The notes: a model not told the origin generated them from the sequence alone. Shown: positions 37,563 to 47,867, numbered from the stretch's first letter. The stretch: 64,000 nucleotides of DNA from Halomonas sp. BDJS001 (GCF_026104355.1 NZ_CP110535.1:2480001-2544000), one strand, 5' to 3'. Numbers and translations are program-made.

Positions 37563-37600
37563 CAAAAAAAGAAAAGGAGCGCCAGAAGGCACTCCTTTTA
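37563..37600. terminator. Intrinsic terminator between the DUF2788 gene and ihfA
   Basis: AAAAGGAGCGCC (37572-37583), loop AGAA, GGCACTCCTTTT (37588-37599), one mismatch. On the minus strand the stem is followed by CTTTTTTT, so it is the stronger terminator for transcripts coming from ihfA. Confidence 0.8.
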
Positions 37601-37712
37601 ATAGCCATAAGCTTTTAGCAGACATAAGTCTCAGCAGGCATCACAAAACTGCACTCCATGCGCGTAGCCAAGCTGCCTGGGAATAGATGCCCCAATAGTC
37701 CCAAAAAAAAAG

Positions 37713-38012
37713 CTACTCACCACCTGTATAGTGCTCAACCTGCTGTTTGAGCTTCTGGCCCGGGCGAAACGTCACGACTCGCCGAGCAGAAATGGGGATT
37801 TCCTCACCGGTTTTAGGATTACGTCCTGGTCGCTCGCGCTTATCACGCAGATCAAAGTTTCCAAAACCCGACAGTTTCACCTGCTCGTTCTCACGTAGAC
37901 AAGCTCGAATCTCTTCAAAAAAAGCTTCGACCATGGCCTTCGCTTCTCGCTTGGACAGGGCTAGCTCAGCATGCAAATGTTCAGCCAGCTCTGCTTTGGT
38001 CAACGCACCCAT
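37713..38012 (-). CDS. ihfA: Integration host factor subunit alpha
   Basis: Started at ATG 38012 ([29 protein letters not shown] upstream) the protein has 99 residues. [27 protein letters not shown] carries the DNA-minor-groove arm with the intercalating proline region. It pairs with IhfB to bend DNA at specific sites. It is the last gene of the thrS-infC-rpmI-rplT-pheST-ihfA operon, as in E. coli; a MerR-type gene seen after ihfA in some relatives is absent. Confidence 0.96.
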   Translation of the reverse strand: MGALTKAELAEHLHAELALSKREAKAMVEAFFEEIRACLRENEQVKLSGFGNFDLRDKRERPGRNPKTGEEIPISARRVVTFRPGQKLKQQVEHYTGGE

Positions 38013-38141
38013 AAGGCTTCTCCTTATCCTTGCAGCAAACATAGCAACAAACGCTCTGTATCAAATACACAGTAGCAAACGCATTGCCAAGAGCGTGATA
38101 AGCATCGTGGCGTGGCCCAGGTACTAATTCTAGCTACTTAT

Positions 38142-40523
38142 TTAGCCGCGCAGCTCCGCATCCAGCTTGACACGCACTTGTGTCACAATCGAATCAACCA
38201 ACTGATTGATTTCTTCGTCGTTTAGCGTGCGCGATGGATGCTGCCAGGTCAAGCCCAATGCGATACTCTTGTGTCCTTCAGCTACGCCTTTACCCGCATA
38301 GACATCGAACAGTTTGATATCTTGTAGATACTCCCCCGCTTGCTGCTTGGCACAATCCAGCAACGCCTGCACAGGAGTAGCCTCTTTGAGTATAAACGCC
38401 AAATCTCGGCGCACCTCAGGAAAACGCGATAGTGGTTCAAAGGCAGGTACTCGGCCTTGGCTAAGCGCATCCAGCCGCACTTCAAACAGCACTGCATCCA
38501 TCTTTAAACCCAGCTTAGCACGCACTTGCGGGTGCAACGTGCCGATCCAGCCAGCAGGCTCACCGCGGTACATCAATTGGGCGCTTTGCCCAGGATGGAG
38601 CGCGGAGTGCTCAGCAGGCTCAAAGCGCCATGCGTCAGCGTTCCCTCCCAGGGCGAGGAGGCTCTCCAGATCACCTTTCAGGTCATAGAAATCTACCCGA
38701 TCTTTCGCATCACTCCAGCCCTCGGCCTCACGGGTTCCACATACCAGAGCGCCGAGCATAGGCACTTGCGACAACGCATCCAACTCGCCGTTAAAGACCA
38801 ACCCGGTTTCAAACAACCGCACACGCGTTTGCTGACGGTTGAGGTTATGCTCCATGGCACGCACCAAGCCGGGGAACAGGCTGGCACGCATCACCGACAG
38901 ATCAGCCGAAATAGGGTTAGCTAGCGCAGGGCTTACCGCATCAGGCAGCATTGTCGCTTGCAGCTCAGGCGCCACGAAGCTATAGGTAATGGCCTCCTGA
39001 AAATCGCGCGCCACCATCTGGCGGCGCAGCCGCGCCTGAGTGAGCGTTGCTTCATCCGAAGAGCGCAGCGCCAAGCGGGCTGCAGGGCGACGCACCGGCA
39101 AATTATTGTAACCATGAATACGCGCCACTTCTTCGATCAGGTCTTCTTCGATGGCCAAGTCAAAACGCCAACTGGGCGCAATCACCGCCCATCCAGCATC
39201 CTGTACACTGACCTCCAGCCCTAGCCGCTGTAGGATATCGGTCACATCGTCACTGGCGAGAGCCTTGGAAAGCGCCTTTTCTAAACGCTCACTGCGCAAC
39301 AGAATCGCGCGCTCTGCGGGCATATGTTCAGCACTTTGTGCCTCAACAACAGGCCCGGCTTGGCCGCCGCAAACCTCAATCAAAAGCTGTGTGGCCCGCT
39401 CAACGGCAACGGGCGTCAGCAGTGGATCGACGCCGCGTTCAAAACGGTGCGATGCATCCGTATGCAGTCCGTAGGAGCGGGCTTGGCCAGCAATGGCAAG
39501 CGGGGTAAAGAACGCTGATTCAAGGAAAATAGTCTGGGTATGTTCATTAACGCCAGAGTTTTCACCTCCCATCACCCCTGCCATAGCTAGCGGGCCGGAA
39601 TGATCGGCAATGATCAGCGTTTCAGGACGCAGCGCCACTTCATTACCATCAAGCAGCGTTAGCTTCTCGCCTGGCTTGGCCATGCGAACCACTATGCCTT
39701 CTTGCAGGTTGTCACTATCAAAGGCGTGCATTGGCTGGCCCAATTCCAGCATCACGTAATTGGTAATATCCACCACAGGGTCAATTGAGCGCACGCCGCT
39801 GCGGCGAAGACGCTCGACCATCCACAGCGGTGTTTCAGCCTTAACATTAACGCCTTTGATTACGCGGCCAATATAGCGAGGGCACTGTTCGGGCGCCTCA
39901 ATGCTCACCGTGAAACTATCCTCAATTTCGGCGGCCACCGGGGCTATTGCCGGCTCGTTCACCGGCAATCGATTAAGCACACCCACTTCACGAGACAGAC
40001 CCTTAATACTCAGGCAGTCCCCTCGATTGGGCGTCAGATCGACCTCAATCGTCATGTCATTAAGATGCATGAACTCTCTGAAATCAACGCCCACCGGTGC
40101 TGAAGCCGACAGCACCAGAATGCCCGGCGATGTCTCTTCTTCAAGCCCCAGCTCCGACGCCGAACAGATCATTCCGCGAGACTCAACGCCGCGTAGCTTG
40201 GCTTTTTTGATCTTGAAGTCACCCGGCAGCACGCCATCTACCTGGGCAAACGGAATTTTTTGGCCAACATCAACATTGGGCGCCCCACAGACAACCTGCA
40301 CCGGTTCGCCACTACCGTCATCAACGGTACAGACATTGAGTTTGTCCGCGTCAGGGTGCTTCTCTTTACTCAGCACCTCAGCCACCACTACACCGCTGAA
40401 TGCGGCGGCTACCGCTTCAACAGCGTCGACTTCCAAGCCCGCCATGGTGATTTGGTCGGCCATTGCCTGCGTATCAAGCTGCGGCGACACCCACTCACGC
40501 AGCCACTGTTCTGAAAATTTCAT
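38142..40523 (-). CDS. pheT: Phenylalanyl-tRNA synthetase beta subunit
   Basis: A 793-residue protein of normal length. It begins MKFSEQWLREWVSPQLDTQA, has an EMAP-like tRNA-binding domain (about 40-150, VVVAEVLSKEKHPDADKLNVC), the B3/B4 editing domain in the middle (220-400), B5 domain, and the C-terminal ferredoxin-fold anticodon-binding domain ending LTWQHPSRTLNDEEINQLVD. It forms the (alpha-beta)2 enzyme with PheS encoded 26 bp upstream. Confidence 0.97.
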   Translation of the reverse strand: MKFSEQWLREWVSPQLDTQAMADQITMAGLEVDAVEAVAAAFSGVVVAEVLSKEKHPDADKLNVCTVDDGSGEPVQVVCGAPNVDVGQKIPFAQVDGVLPGDFKIKKAKLRGVESRGMICSASELGLEEETSPGILVLSASAPVGVDFREFMHLNDMTIEVDLTPNRGDCLSIKGLSREVGVLNRLPVNEPAIAPVAAEIEDSFTVSIEAPEQCPRYIGRVIKGVNVKAETPLWMVERLRRSGVRSIDPVVDITNYVMLELGQPMHAFDSDNLQEGIVVRMAKPGEKLTLLDGNEVALRPETLIIADHSGPLAMAGVMGGENSGVNEHTQTIFLESAFFTPLAIAGQARSYGLHTDASHRFERGVDPLLTPVAVERATQLLIEVCGGQAGPVVEAQSAEHMPAERAILLRSERLEKALSKALASDDVTDILQRLGLEVSVQDAGWAVIAPSWRFDLAIEEDLIEEVARIHGYNNLPVRRPAARLALRSSDEATLTQARLRRQMVARDFQEAITYSFVAPELQATMLPDAVSPALANPISADLSVMRASLFPGLVRAMEHNLNRQQTRVRLFETGLVFNGELDALSQVPMLGALVCGTREAEGWSDAKDRVDFYDLKGDLESLLALGGNADAWRFEPAEHSALHPGQSAQLMYRGEPAGWIGTLHPQVRAKLGLKMDAVLFEVRLDALSQGRVPAFEPLSRFPEVRRDLAFILKEATPVQALLDCAKQQAGEYLQDIKLFDVYAGKGVAEGHKSIALGLTWQHPSRTLNDEEINQLVDSIVTQVRVKLDAELRG

Positions 40524-40549
40524 CTTTGATCCTGTGTTCGGCGGCGGTC

Positions 40550-41584
<1,035 letters not shown>

Positions 41585-41631
41585 TTAAGCGGTGTCCATC
41601 GGTAAAGATGGCGTGGCAAGTTGAAGGTGAC

Positions 41632-41666
41632 AAAAAAACAGGGGAAGAGCGGCTGCTCTTCCCCTG
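41632..41666 (-). terminator. Intrinsic terminator/attenuator in the rplT-pheS gap
   Basis: CAGGGGAAGAGC (41639-41650) pairs with GCTCTTCCCCTG (41655-41666) around a four-base loop, and on the minus strand is followed by seven T. It lies 63 bp upstream of pheS, the place of the E. coli pheM attenuator. No Phe-rich leader peptide was found before it. Confidence 0.85.
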
Positions 41667-41728
41667 GATGGGTCACTCTGAAATGACCTCAGGCACGTAA
41701 CACGGGCAAAAGCCCCATGCATACTACC

Positions 41729-42082
41729 TTATTGGGCAGCCTTGGCTTTTTCCACGATGGCGGCAAATGCAGCCTTCTCGTGTACTGCCAAATCGGCCAA
41801 TACTTTACGGTCGATTTCGATACCGGCTTTCTTAAGGCCACCTACGAAGCGGCTGTAAGACATACCGTTGACGCGTGCACCGGCGTTAATACGCTGGATC
41901 CAAAGCGCGCGGAACTGCCGCTTACGGTTGCGACGGTCACGGTAAGCGTACTGACCGGCTTTAATAACGGCTTGCTTGGCAACGCGGAAAACGCGTGAAC
42001 GGGCACCGTAGTAACCTTTGGCAAGCTTCAATACTTTTTTATGGCGACGACGCGCTACTACGCCACGTTTAACTCGAGTCAT
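41729..42082 (-). CDS. rplT: 50S ribosomal protein L20
   Basis: A 117-residue protein beginning [20 protein letters not shown] with the typical basic N-terminal extension and [20 protein letters not shown] in the middle. It binds 23S rRNA early in 50S assembly; in E. coli it represses its own operon at the rpmI leader. The length and position between rpmI and pheS are normal. Confidence 0.98.
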   Translation of the reverse strand: MTRVKRGVVARRRHKKVLKLAKGYYGARSRVFRVAKQAVIKAGQYAYRDRRNRKRQFRALWIQRINAGARVNGMSYSRFVGGLKKAGIEIDRKVLADLAVHEKAAFAAIVEKAKAAQ

Positions 42083-42146
42083 AACACACTCCTGACTTTA
42101 AGGCTGAGGCAAAAAATTTGTGCACTCAGAAAAACGAAATCCCGAC

Positions 42147-42341
42147 TTACAGATTCGGCAGCATACGCTGGATAAGCGCTTTGTCAGACGCGTGGATCTG
42201 CTTCATTCCACGCAGTTGACGCTTACGCTTTGTCGACTTCTTGGTCAAGATGTGGCTACGGAAAGACTGCTTGTGCTTAAAGCCATTAGCCGTCTTCTTG
42301 AAGCGCTTGGCAGCGCCGCTGTTGCTTTTGATTTTCGGCAT
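42147..42341 (-). CDS. rpmI: 50S ribosomal protein L35
   Basis: A 64-residue very basic protein, [20 protein letters not shown], with the conserved [16 protein letters not shown] segment. It lies between infC and rplT, 82 bp after infC. Confidence 0.97.
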   Translation of the reverse strand: MPKIKSNSGAAKRFKKTANGFKHKQSFRSHILTKKSTKRKRQLRGMKQIHASDKALIQRMLPNL

Positions 42342-42423
42342 GAGGAAAACTCCGCTCGATATTTTTTAGAAAACCCAGGGCCGACCACCGGTATAACGGT
42401 AGCCCGTTGACATCGCCGTTGGA

Positions 42424-42963
42424 TCACTTCTTCTTCGGGGCAATAATCATGATCATTTGGCGGCCTTCCATTTTCGGAAAAGCCTCTACCACTCCGATCT
42501 CTTCCAGGTCTGCCGCGATCCTTTCCATCAGCTTGCGGCCGATATCCTGGTGCGCCATTTCACGACCACGGAAGCGCAGTGTGACTTTGCCCTTGTCACC
42601 ACCTTCCAGAAAGCGCGTCAGGTTTTTAAGCTTAACCTGATAATCGCCTTCATCGGTGCCAGGACGGAATTTAACTTCCTTAACCTGGATTTGCTTCTGC
42701 TTCTTCTTTTGAGCCGCTTTCTGCTTCTTGGTCTCAAAAACGAACTTGCCGTAATCCATAATCTTACAGACGATGGGGTCGGCATTCGAAATTTGTACGA
42801 GATCTAAGCTTTCAGATTCAGCACGCTCTAGGGCTTCGGTAGTGGGCACAACACCCAACTGCTCACCGTCGCTACCAATTAGACGCACTTCTTCTTCGAC
42901 AATTCGCTCGTTCATTGGTGGGCGTTTGTCTGCTGGACGCCCGCGCTGGTTGCTTCTCTTGAT
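42424..42963 (-). CDS. infC: Translation initiation factor IF-3 (ATC start codon)
   Basis: The conserved core starts at [20 protein letters not shown] (ATG 42915), but the frame is open upstream to an ATC at 42963 preceded by AAGGAG at correct spacing, giving [16 protein letters not shown] before that methionine and 179 residues in total. This N-terminal part matches the IF-3 family, and infC is known to use AUU-type starts for autoregulation by IF-3 discrimination against non-canonical codons. The body has the [16 protein letters not shown] motif of the N domain and [13 protein letters not shown] of the C domain. It begins 12 bp after the thrS stop. Confidence 0.9.
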   Translation of the reverse strand: MKRSNQRGRPADKRPPMNERIVEEEVRLIGSDGEQLGVVPTTEALERAESESLDLVQISNADPIVCKIMDYGKFVFETKKQKAAQKKKQKQIQVKEVKFRPGTDEGDYQVKLKNLTRFLEGGDKGKVTLRFRGREMAHQDIGRKLMERIAADLEEIGVVEAFPKMEGRQMIMIIAPKKK

Positions 42964-42975
42964 CGTTCCGTCTCC

Positions 42976-44898
42976 TTAGGCAATTGACGATGTCGCCAGG
43001 GCTGCTCGCTCGGCAGTATGGCGTTCAATAAATTCATCGACCGTCATTGTACCGAGGTTTTCGCCGCTGCGTGTTCGCACGGCCACTGAGTCAGCTTCGA
43101 CTTCCTTATCTCCCACCACAAGGAGATAGGGAACTTTCTGTAACGTATGCTCACGGATTTTAAAGCCGATCTTCTCGTTCCTCAAGTCCGCTTTAACACG
43201 CAAGCCACTTTTTTGCAGACGTTTCTCTAATTCGAGCGCATATTCACGCTGTGAATCGGTGATCGTCATGACAACCGCCTGCTGAGGTGCCAGCCATAAT
43301 GGCATAGCGCCAGCATAATGTTCAATCAAGATGCCAATGAAGCGCTCCATGGAGCCAACAATAGCACGATGCAGCATCACCGGCGACTTGCGCTGCCCCT
43401 CTTCGGTGACATATTGGGCTCCAAGTCGCTCTGGCATCATAAAATCGACCTGCATAGTGCCAACCTGCCATTCGCGCCCCAGGCAATCTTTCATGTGGTA
43501 CTCAATCTTGGGGCCATAGAACGCACCTTCGCCAGGAAGTTCCTGCCACTCTACGCCGCAGCTTTTTAATGCGCTGCGCAGTGCATCTTCTGCACGATCC
43601 CAAACCTCATCACTGCCAATGCGTTTTTCTGGGCGAAGAGCAATCTTAATAGCAATATCATCAAAGCCGAAATCGCCATAAACCTTCAACGCTTGACGAT
43701 GAAAAGCAGTTACTTCAGGCTCAACTTGAGCTTCTGTACAAAACACATGGCCATCATCTTGGGTAAATGCCCGCACACGCATGATACCGTGCAAAGCACC
43801 CGACGGCTCATTACGGTGGCAACCACCAAACTCACCAAAACGAACGGGCAATTCACGATAGCTGCGCAAGCCGGAATTAAACACCTGAACGTGCCCAGGA
43901 CAGTTCATCGGCTTAAGGGCATACTCACGCTTTTCAGACTCAGTAAAGAACATGCCGTCCGCGTAGTTATCCCAGTGCCCTGATTTCTTCCAAAGCGATA
44001 CGTCCATAATCTGGGGGCAGCGTATTTCCTGATACCCCCCCTCTTTGTAGACGCCTCGCATATATTGTTCGACCTGCTGCCATAGCGCCCAGCCATTTGG
44101 GTGCCAGAATATCATTCCCGGCGCCTCTTCCTGCATGTGGAAGAGATCCAAACGACGCGCCAGCTTACGATGATCGCGCTTCTCTGCCTCTTCAAGACGC
44201 TTAACGTAAGCTTTAAGCTGCTTCTTATCGCCCCATGCAGTGCCATAGATACGCGTTAGCATGGTATTGGCGGCGTCACCACGCCAGTAGGCACCTGCCA
44301 TTTTGGTAAGTTTGAAGGCTTTTAAGTGGCGAGTATTCGGCACGTGCGGCCCGCGGCACATGTCGACATACTCTTCATGGTGATAAAGCCGGATCGTCGC
44401 ATCATCGGGAATATCGCGCACAATCTCCTGCTTATAAGGCTCATCACGGTGCAAAAAGGTTAGCATGGCCTTGTCGCGATCAACATATTCGCGCACCACA
44501 TCGTACTCGCGCTCGATCAGTGACTGCATACGCGCTTCGATGGCTTCCAGGTCTTCTGGTGTGACCGACTGACCAAACTCAATATCGTAGTAGAAACCAT
44601 CTTCGATAACCGGACCGATAGCCATTTTGGCCTCGGGGTACATCTGCTTAACCGCATGACCAATAAGGTGAGCGCAGGAGTGGCGAATAATCTCCAGCCC
44701 TTCAGCGTCACGGGCGGTAACGATAGCCACTTCCGCATCTTGCTCGATCAGGTCAGCGGCATCTACCAGCACACCATCGATCTTTCCAGCGATACAGGCC
44801 TTAGCCAAACCAGGGCCAATGGATTCTGCCAGCTGCATAATGGTTAGCGGTGCTTCAAACGTTCTTTGGCTGCCGTCAGGCAGAGTAACAATAGGCAT
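42976..44898 (-). CDS. thrS: Threonyl-tRNA synthetase
   Basis: A 640-residue class II synthetase. It has the N-terminal TGS domain (1-62, [20 protein letters not shown]), the editing domain with the [16 protein letters not shown] zinc-type motif (73 onward), the class II core with zinc ligands near [10 protein letters not shown], and the anticodon-binding domain at the C-terminus. It charges tRNA-Thr and, in E. coli, represses its own translation by binding an anticodon-like mRNA hairpin; a matching hairpin is present upstream. AAGGA precedes the ATG. Confidence 0.98.
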   Translation of the reverse strand: MPIVTLPDGSQRTFEAPLTIMQLAESIGPGLAKACIAGKIDGVLVDAADLIEQDAEVAIVTARDAEGLEIIRHSCAHLIGHAVKQMYPEAKMAIGPVIEDGFYYDIEFGQSVTPEDLEAIEARMQSLIEREYDVVREYVDRDKAMLTFLHRDEPYKQEIVRDIPDDATIRLYHHEEYVDMCRGPHVPNTRHLKAFKLTKMAGAYWRGDAANTMLTRIYGTAWGDKKQLKAYVKRLEEAEKRDHRKLARRLDLFHMQEEAPGMIFWHPNGWALWQQVEQYMRGVYKEGGYQEIRCPQIMDVSLWKKSGHWDNYADGMFFTESEKREYALKPMNCPGHVQVFNSGLRSYRELPVRFGEFGGCHRNEPSGALHGIMRVRAFTQDDGHVFCTEAQVEPEVTAFHRQALKVYGDFGFDDIAIKIALRPEKRIGSDEVWDRAEDALRSALKSCGVEWQELPGEGAFYGPKIEYHMKDCLGREWQVGTMQVDFMMPERLGAQYVTEEGQRKSPVMLHRAIVGSMERFIGILIEHYAGAMPLWLAPQQAVVMTITDSQREYALELEKRLQKSGLRVKADLRNEKIGFKIREHTLQKVPYLLVVGDKEVEADSVAVRTRSGENLGTMTVDEFIERHTAERAALATSSIA

Positions 44899-44919
44899 TC
44901 AGATTCCTTGAGCGCAGTG

Positions 44920-44940
44920 GTGATCCATACCAAGGATCAC
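44920..44940 (-). promoter_or_regulatory. thrS translational operator: hairpin mimicking the tRNA-Thr anticodon arm
   Basis: In the mRNA sense, arms GTGATCC and GGATCAC form a perfect 7-bp stem closing a 7-base loop TTGGTAT. Read as an anticodon loop this is U32 U33 G34 G35 U36 A37 U38, i.e. the GGU anticodon of tRNA-Thr with the universal U33 and a purine at 37. It ends 10 bases before the AAGGA ribosome-binding site and 21 bases before the thrS ATG, the region of the E. coli thrS operator. Confidence 0.75.
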
Positions 44941-45024
44941 ATATCGCTATCAATGGTCTTGGGAGAGGTGTAAACATACCAAAATAAAACAGCAGCAAGA
45001 TTAGCAGACTTGCAGACTGCTTAA

Positions 45025-45055
45025 AATAAAAACGGGAGGCATAAGCCTCCCGTTT
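45025..45055 (-). terminator. Intrinsic terminator after the OmpA-like gene
   Basis: AAACGGGAGGC (45030-45040), loop ATAA, GCCTCCCGTTT (45045-45055). On the minus strand the stem is followed by TTATTTTAA. It insulates thrS from the OmpA-like gene. Confidence 0.85.
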
Positions 45056-45119
45056 CTTTACCTGTGGATAGCGGCTAGCACTTTCGAGTCAAGCCGCAAA
45101 CCTCAGAAGATAAGTGAAC

Positions 45120-45992
45120 TTAGTTCCACTCATCCAGCTCAACGCGACGGTTCTGGAAACGACCTTCTTCCGTCTCGTTAGAGGCGATCGGACGCTCTTC
45201 ACCGTAACCTACTGCACGCATACGGTTAGCTTCTACACCACGGCTAGCAAGGTAAGACGCAACAGACTGGGCACGCTCTTGTGACAAGTTTTTGTTGTAC
45301 TCGTCAGAACCGCGTGAATCAGTATGGCCTTCGATGCTTACGCGAACATCAGGATTGCTCACCAGACGGTCTGCAACGCCGTTTAGTACACTCTGAGCGT
45401 TAGAAGTCAACTGAGCAGAGTCAAACTCGAAGTTAACGTCTTCAAGAACAACGCTGTCCGGGCAACCCAATGCGTTAACTTCTACGCCAGCTGGGGTGTT
45501 CGGACACTGATCACGGTAGTCCGGCACGCCGTCGTTATCGGAGTCAAGCGGGCAACCATTGGCATTAACTTCAACGCCAGCAGGTGTGCCTGGGCACTGA
45601 TCACGGTAGTCCGGCACGCCGTCACCGTCAGAATCTAGTGGGCAGCCTTCGGCGTCAACAGCAACACCAGCAGGCACTTCGCCGTAGCTCGGGCACTGAG
45701 GTGCAACCGGCTCAGGCGTGCGATCAGCGCATAGCAGTCCGCCGATAGCAGCGCCAGCTGCGGCACCAGTAGCAGCACCGCTCTCTTCATCAGAACTACT
45801 GCTGGTGGCGTAGCCAATGCTGCCACCGATCAAACCGCCTGCCAGACCACATACCGCAGGATGCTGGTACCAGCTACGATCACTACTGCTAGCGCTTGCT
45901 TGGCCGGAAGACTGTGAGGCCGAGCTGGCACAGCCAGAAAGGCCAACTACCAGTGCGGAACCGATTAGCAAGCCAGTCGTTGATTTTTTCAT
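45120..45992 (-). CDS. OmpA-family outer membrane lipoprotein with thrombospondin-type-3-like repeats
   Basis: From ATG 45992 (AAGGAG upstream) the protein has 290 residues. The signal peptide ends in the lipobox LSGC (Cys about residue 22). A Ser-rich linker is followed by a glycine-zipper region (GGLIGGSIGYATSSSSDEES... AAGAAIGGL, about 50-90). Then come two copies of a Ca-binding-type repeat (DSDGDGVPDYRDQCPGTPAG and DSDNDGVPDYRDQCPNTPAG) and a C-terminal OmpA peptidoglycan-binding domain (VNFEFDSAQLT... GHTDSRGSDEYNKNLSQERA, about 190-288). It probably tethers the outer membrane to peptidoglycan. It is a single-gene unit with its own terminator. Confidence 0.9.
   Translation of the reverse strand: MKKSTTGLLIGSALVVGLSGCASSASQSSGQASASSSDRSWYQHPAVCGLAGGLIGGSIGYATSSSSDEESGAATGAAAGAAIGGLLCADRTPEPVAPQCPSYGEVPAGVAVDAEGCPLDSDGDGVPDYRDQCPGTPAGVEVNANGCPLDSDNDGVPDYRDQCPNTPAGVEVNALGCPDSVVLEDVNFEFDSAQLTSNAQSVLNGVADRLVSNPDVRVSIEGHTDSRGSDEYNKNLSQERAQSVASYLASRGVEANRMRAVGYGEERPIASNETEEGRFQNRRVELDEWN
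45505..45623 (-). repeat. 29-bp direct repeats encoding the two TSP3-like units
   Basis: An identical 29-bp stretch (CACTGATCACGGTAGTCCGG and on) occurs at 45505-45533 and 45595-45623, a 90-bp period equal to 30 codons. The codon-level identity suggests a recent duplication or gene conversion inside the OmpA-like gene. Confidence 0.85.
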
Positions 45993-46334
45993 GCAAGACT
46001 CCTTCTTGATCCAATGCTGAAATGGCCTTAAGTGACCAAATCTATCCAATGCTTCTTATTTGCGAGAGCATCCATTTTTCGCCTGTCTTGTATCACCAGT
46101 TTTTGCACCAAGCTATCAATACAAGCTACAAGTACCTGCGTACTAAATGCTCAGCACCCAGTTAATACAAAACGGTGTGCCTATCATTAACGCCTAAGCG
46201 CTAAAAGGCAACAATGCCAAGATATCAACTTCTTGCCAATATCGACATCCTTCAGCATAGCAAAATTGCCGCGATGGGCACTAAAAATTAGTTTGCTATG
46301 CTTTTGCGCGGCCGAAACCGCTCAAAATCACTCA
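45993..46334. other. 342-bp intergenic region upstream of the OmpA-like gene with a long-armed inverted repeat
   Basis: No coding sequence is apparent and base composition is more AT-rich than the flanks. At 46251-46265 it holds TTCAGCATAGCAAAA and at 46291-46305 the inverted relative GTTTGCTATGCTTTT; the shared core AGCATAGCAAA pairs as 11-bp arms around a 26-bp spacer. The same core is found upstream of etfB and in the 5.9-kb control region. It may be a double operator or a weak terminator for the DUF2489 gene. Confidence 0.5.
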
Positions 46335-46802
46335 TCAGTGCAGCGCGCTTTTACCCTGGGCACGCCATTTTAGTACAGCCCTAGCGGCTTCCAATACGGC
46401 TTCACGCATATCATTTTCCGCCATCAAACGCTCTTTGTCTTCTTGCATACGTTCTCGGGCAGTCAATTGCTGACGCGCGGAGTGGGTCTTCAGGTGCTGA
46501 GTACGGCTGTAATGCTCGGCAAACGCTTGAAATTCAGTGCGTTCCGTTAAACTAGGGTCAATAATCTCTAGTAGCACCTTGCAACGCCAGGCGCCCTCGG
46601 TAATATCAACCTGCTCCTGAACCAGCGCGCTCGCCACATAATCGAGGTTTTCTAAGCTATTTTGTTGAGCACGAGCGTCTTCATCGCGACGATAAGCTTC
46701 TCTGCGACTGACCTCTTTACGTAACGACCAGGCGTAGAGACATAGCCCTAAAACCACTGCAATCGCCACGACCAGTAGTACCAGCGCTACCGTTGAGTTC
46801 AT
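46335..46802 (-). CDS. DUF2489 family membrane-anchored protein
   Basis: From ATG 46802 (GAGGAG upstream) the protein has 155 residues: one N-terminal membrane helix (about 4-24), a basic stop-transfer (SLRKEVSRREAYRRDEDARA), then a helical soluble domain with VQEQVDITEGAWRCKVLLEIIDP and HLKTHSARQQLTARERMQED, which I recognise as DUF2489. Function is unknown. It lies downstream of the heme/cytochrome oxidase genes in the same direction, at the place where related genomes carry a SCO gene. Confidence 0.75.
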   Translation of the reverse strand: MNSTVALVLLVVAIAVVLGLCLYAWSLRKEVSRREAYRRDEDARAQQNSLENLDYVASALVQEQVDITEGAWRCKVLLEIIDPSLTERTEFQAFAEHYSRTQHLKTHSARQQLTARERMQEDKERLMAENDMREAVLEAARAVLKWRAQGKSALH

Positions 46803-46935
46803 GCAACTCCTCATTAAGCGGATAAATTACTTGACGAAAATTGTACACCCTTATACCACTATTAGGCCACTGGCATCCAGACTTCTCTTCCCCCCTGGCT
46901 GAAAGACGGACGCTCGAACAATTTGATGCGCTGGA

Positions 46936-47853
46936 TTACCAGACCAGTACCGCAGCGTAGTGGTCGAGTAATAGCGCACCGAAAACACCCAACAGATAGC
47001 GAATCGAGAACCAAAATGCGCCAATAGGGGCAGCGGAATCCTGCCCTCGCCACACTCGCCAATTCCAGACCATAAAGCGTGCATTCAGACACACCACGAT
47101 AAACAGGTAGAGTGCCCCACTCATACCTATCATCACCGGCAATAAGGTGGTTAACACGGTTAACCACCCATACAGCCAAATTTGTAGTCGCGTAAAAGGG
47201 ATACCATGAGTGACAGGCAGCATGGGGATGCCTGCCCGAGCATAATCATCGCGCTTATGAATGGCCAGCGCCCAGAAGTGTGGCGGCGTCCAAGCAAAAA
47301 TAATCAACATCAGCAGTAGCGGCTCAGGGGTGATTTGACCCGTGATTGCAACCCATCCCAAAAGCGGCGGCGCGGCGCCAGCCACTCCACCTATAACGAT
47401 ATTTTGGGGTGTAGCCCGCTTTAAAAAAGCGGTATAAATTAACGCATAACCAATAAGTGAGGCAAAGGTTAACGCAGCCGTTAAGGGGTTAACCTGCCAT
47501 GCCAATAGCGCAACACCCGCCACAGACAGCAAACACGCCCAAGCTATGGCGATCGCCACAGGTAGTCGTTTGCTTGCTACTGGACGGCGAGACGTTCGCG
47601 TCATTACCGCATCCAAGTGGCGGTCGATGACATGATTAAAAGCAGCGGCACCGCAAGAGGCCAGACCTATACCGGCTAGTCCAAAGGCAACACTCGTCAA
47701 CGCTGGTAGGCCTGGGGTTGCTAACGCCATCCCTACGGCGGCGCATACCAACATAACGAACACCACTTTAAGCTTGCACAGGCCCAGTAGTTCTTTCCAG
47801 CCCCACGCCATAGAAGGCAGTGCCGTGGGTAGCGTCATTGTTATATTTCGCAT
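46936..47853 (-). CDS. ctaB: Protoheme IX farnesyltransferase (heme O synthase)
   Basis: A 305-residue UbiA-family prenyltransferase with about nine membrane helices. The prenyl-diphosphate/Mg motif is NHVIDRHLDAVMTRTSRRP (about 72-90) and a second conserved loop is AWTPPHFWALAIHKRDDYARAGIPML. It farnesylates heme B to heme O, the first step of heme A synthesis for the aa3 oxidase encoded in this locus. It starts 14 bp after the ctaA stop. Confidence 0.94.
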   Translation of the reverse strand: MRNITMTLPTALPSMAWGWKELLGLCKLKVVFVMLVCAAVGMALATPGLPALTSVAFGLAGIGLASCGAAAFNHVIDRHLDAVMTRTSRRPVASKRLPVAIAIAWACLLSVAGVALLAWQVNPLTAALTFASLIGYALIYTAFLKRATPQNIVIGGVAGAAPPLLGWVAITGQITPEPLLLMLIIFAWTPPHFWALAIHKRDDYARAGIPMLPVTHGIPFTRLQIWLYGWLTVLTTLLPVMIGMSGALYLFIVVCLNARFMVWNWRVWRGQDSAAPIGAFWFSIRYLLGVFGALLLDHYAAVLVW

Positions 47854-47867
47854 GGCATGCTTCCCTT

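Noticed and set aside
37603..37712. tRNA or MerR-type gene expected after ihfA by comparison with Pseudomonas
   Set aside because: No cloverleaf, CCA end or open frame is visible; the region holds only a terminator and AT-rich spacer.
41640..41728. PheM-like leader peptide before pheST
   Set aside because: The ATG-started short frames here have no cluster of Phe codons before the hairpin; one longer frame runs through the hairpin itself and lacks a ribosome-binding site.
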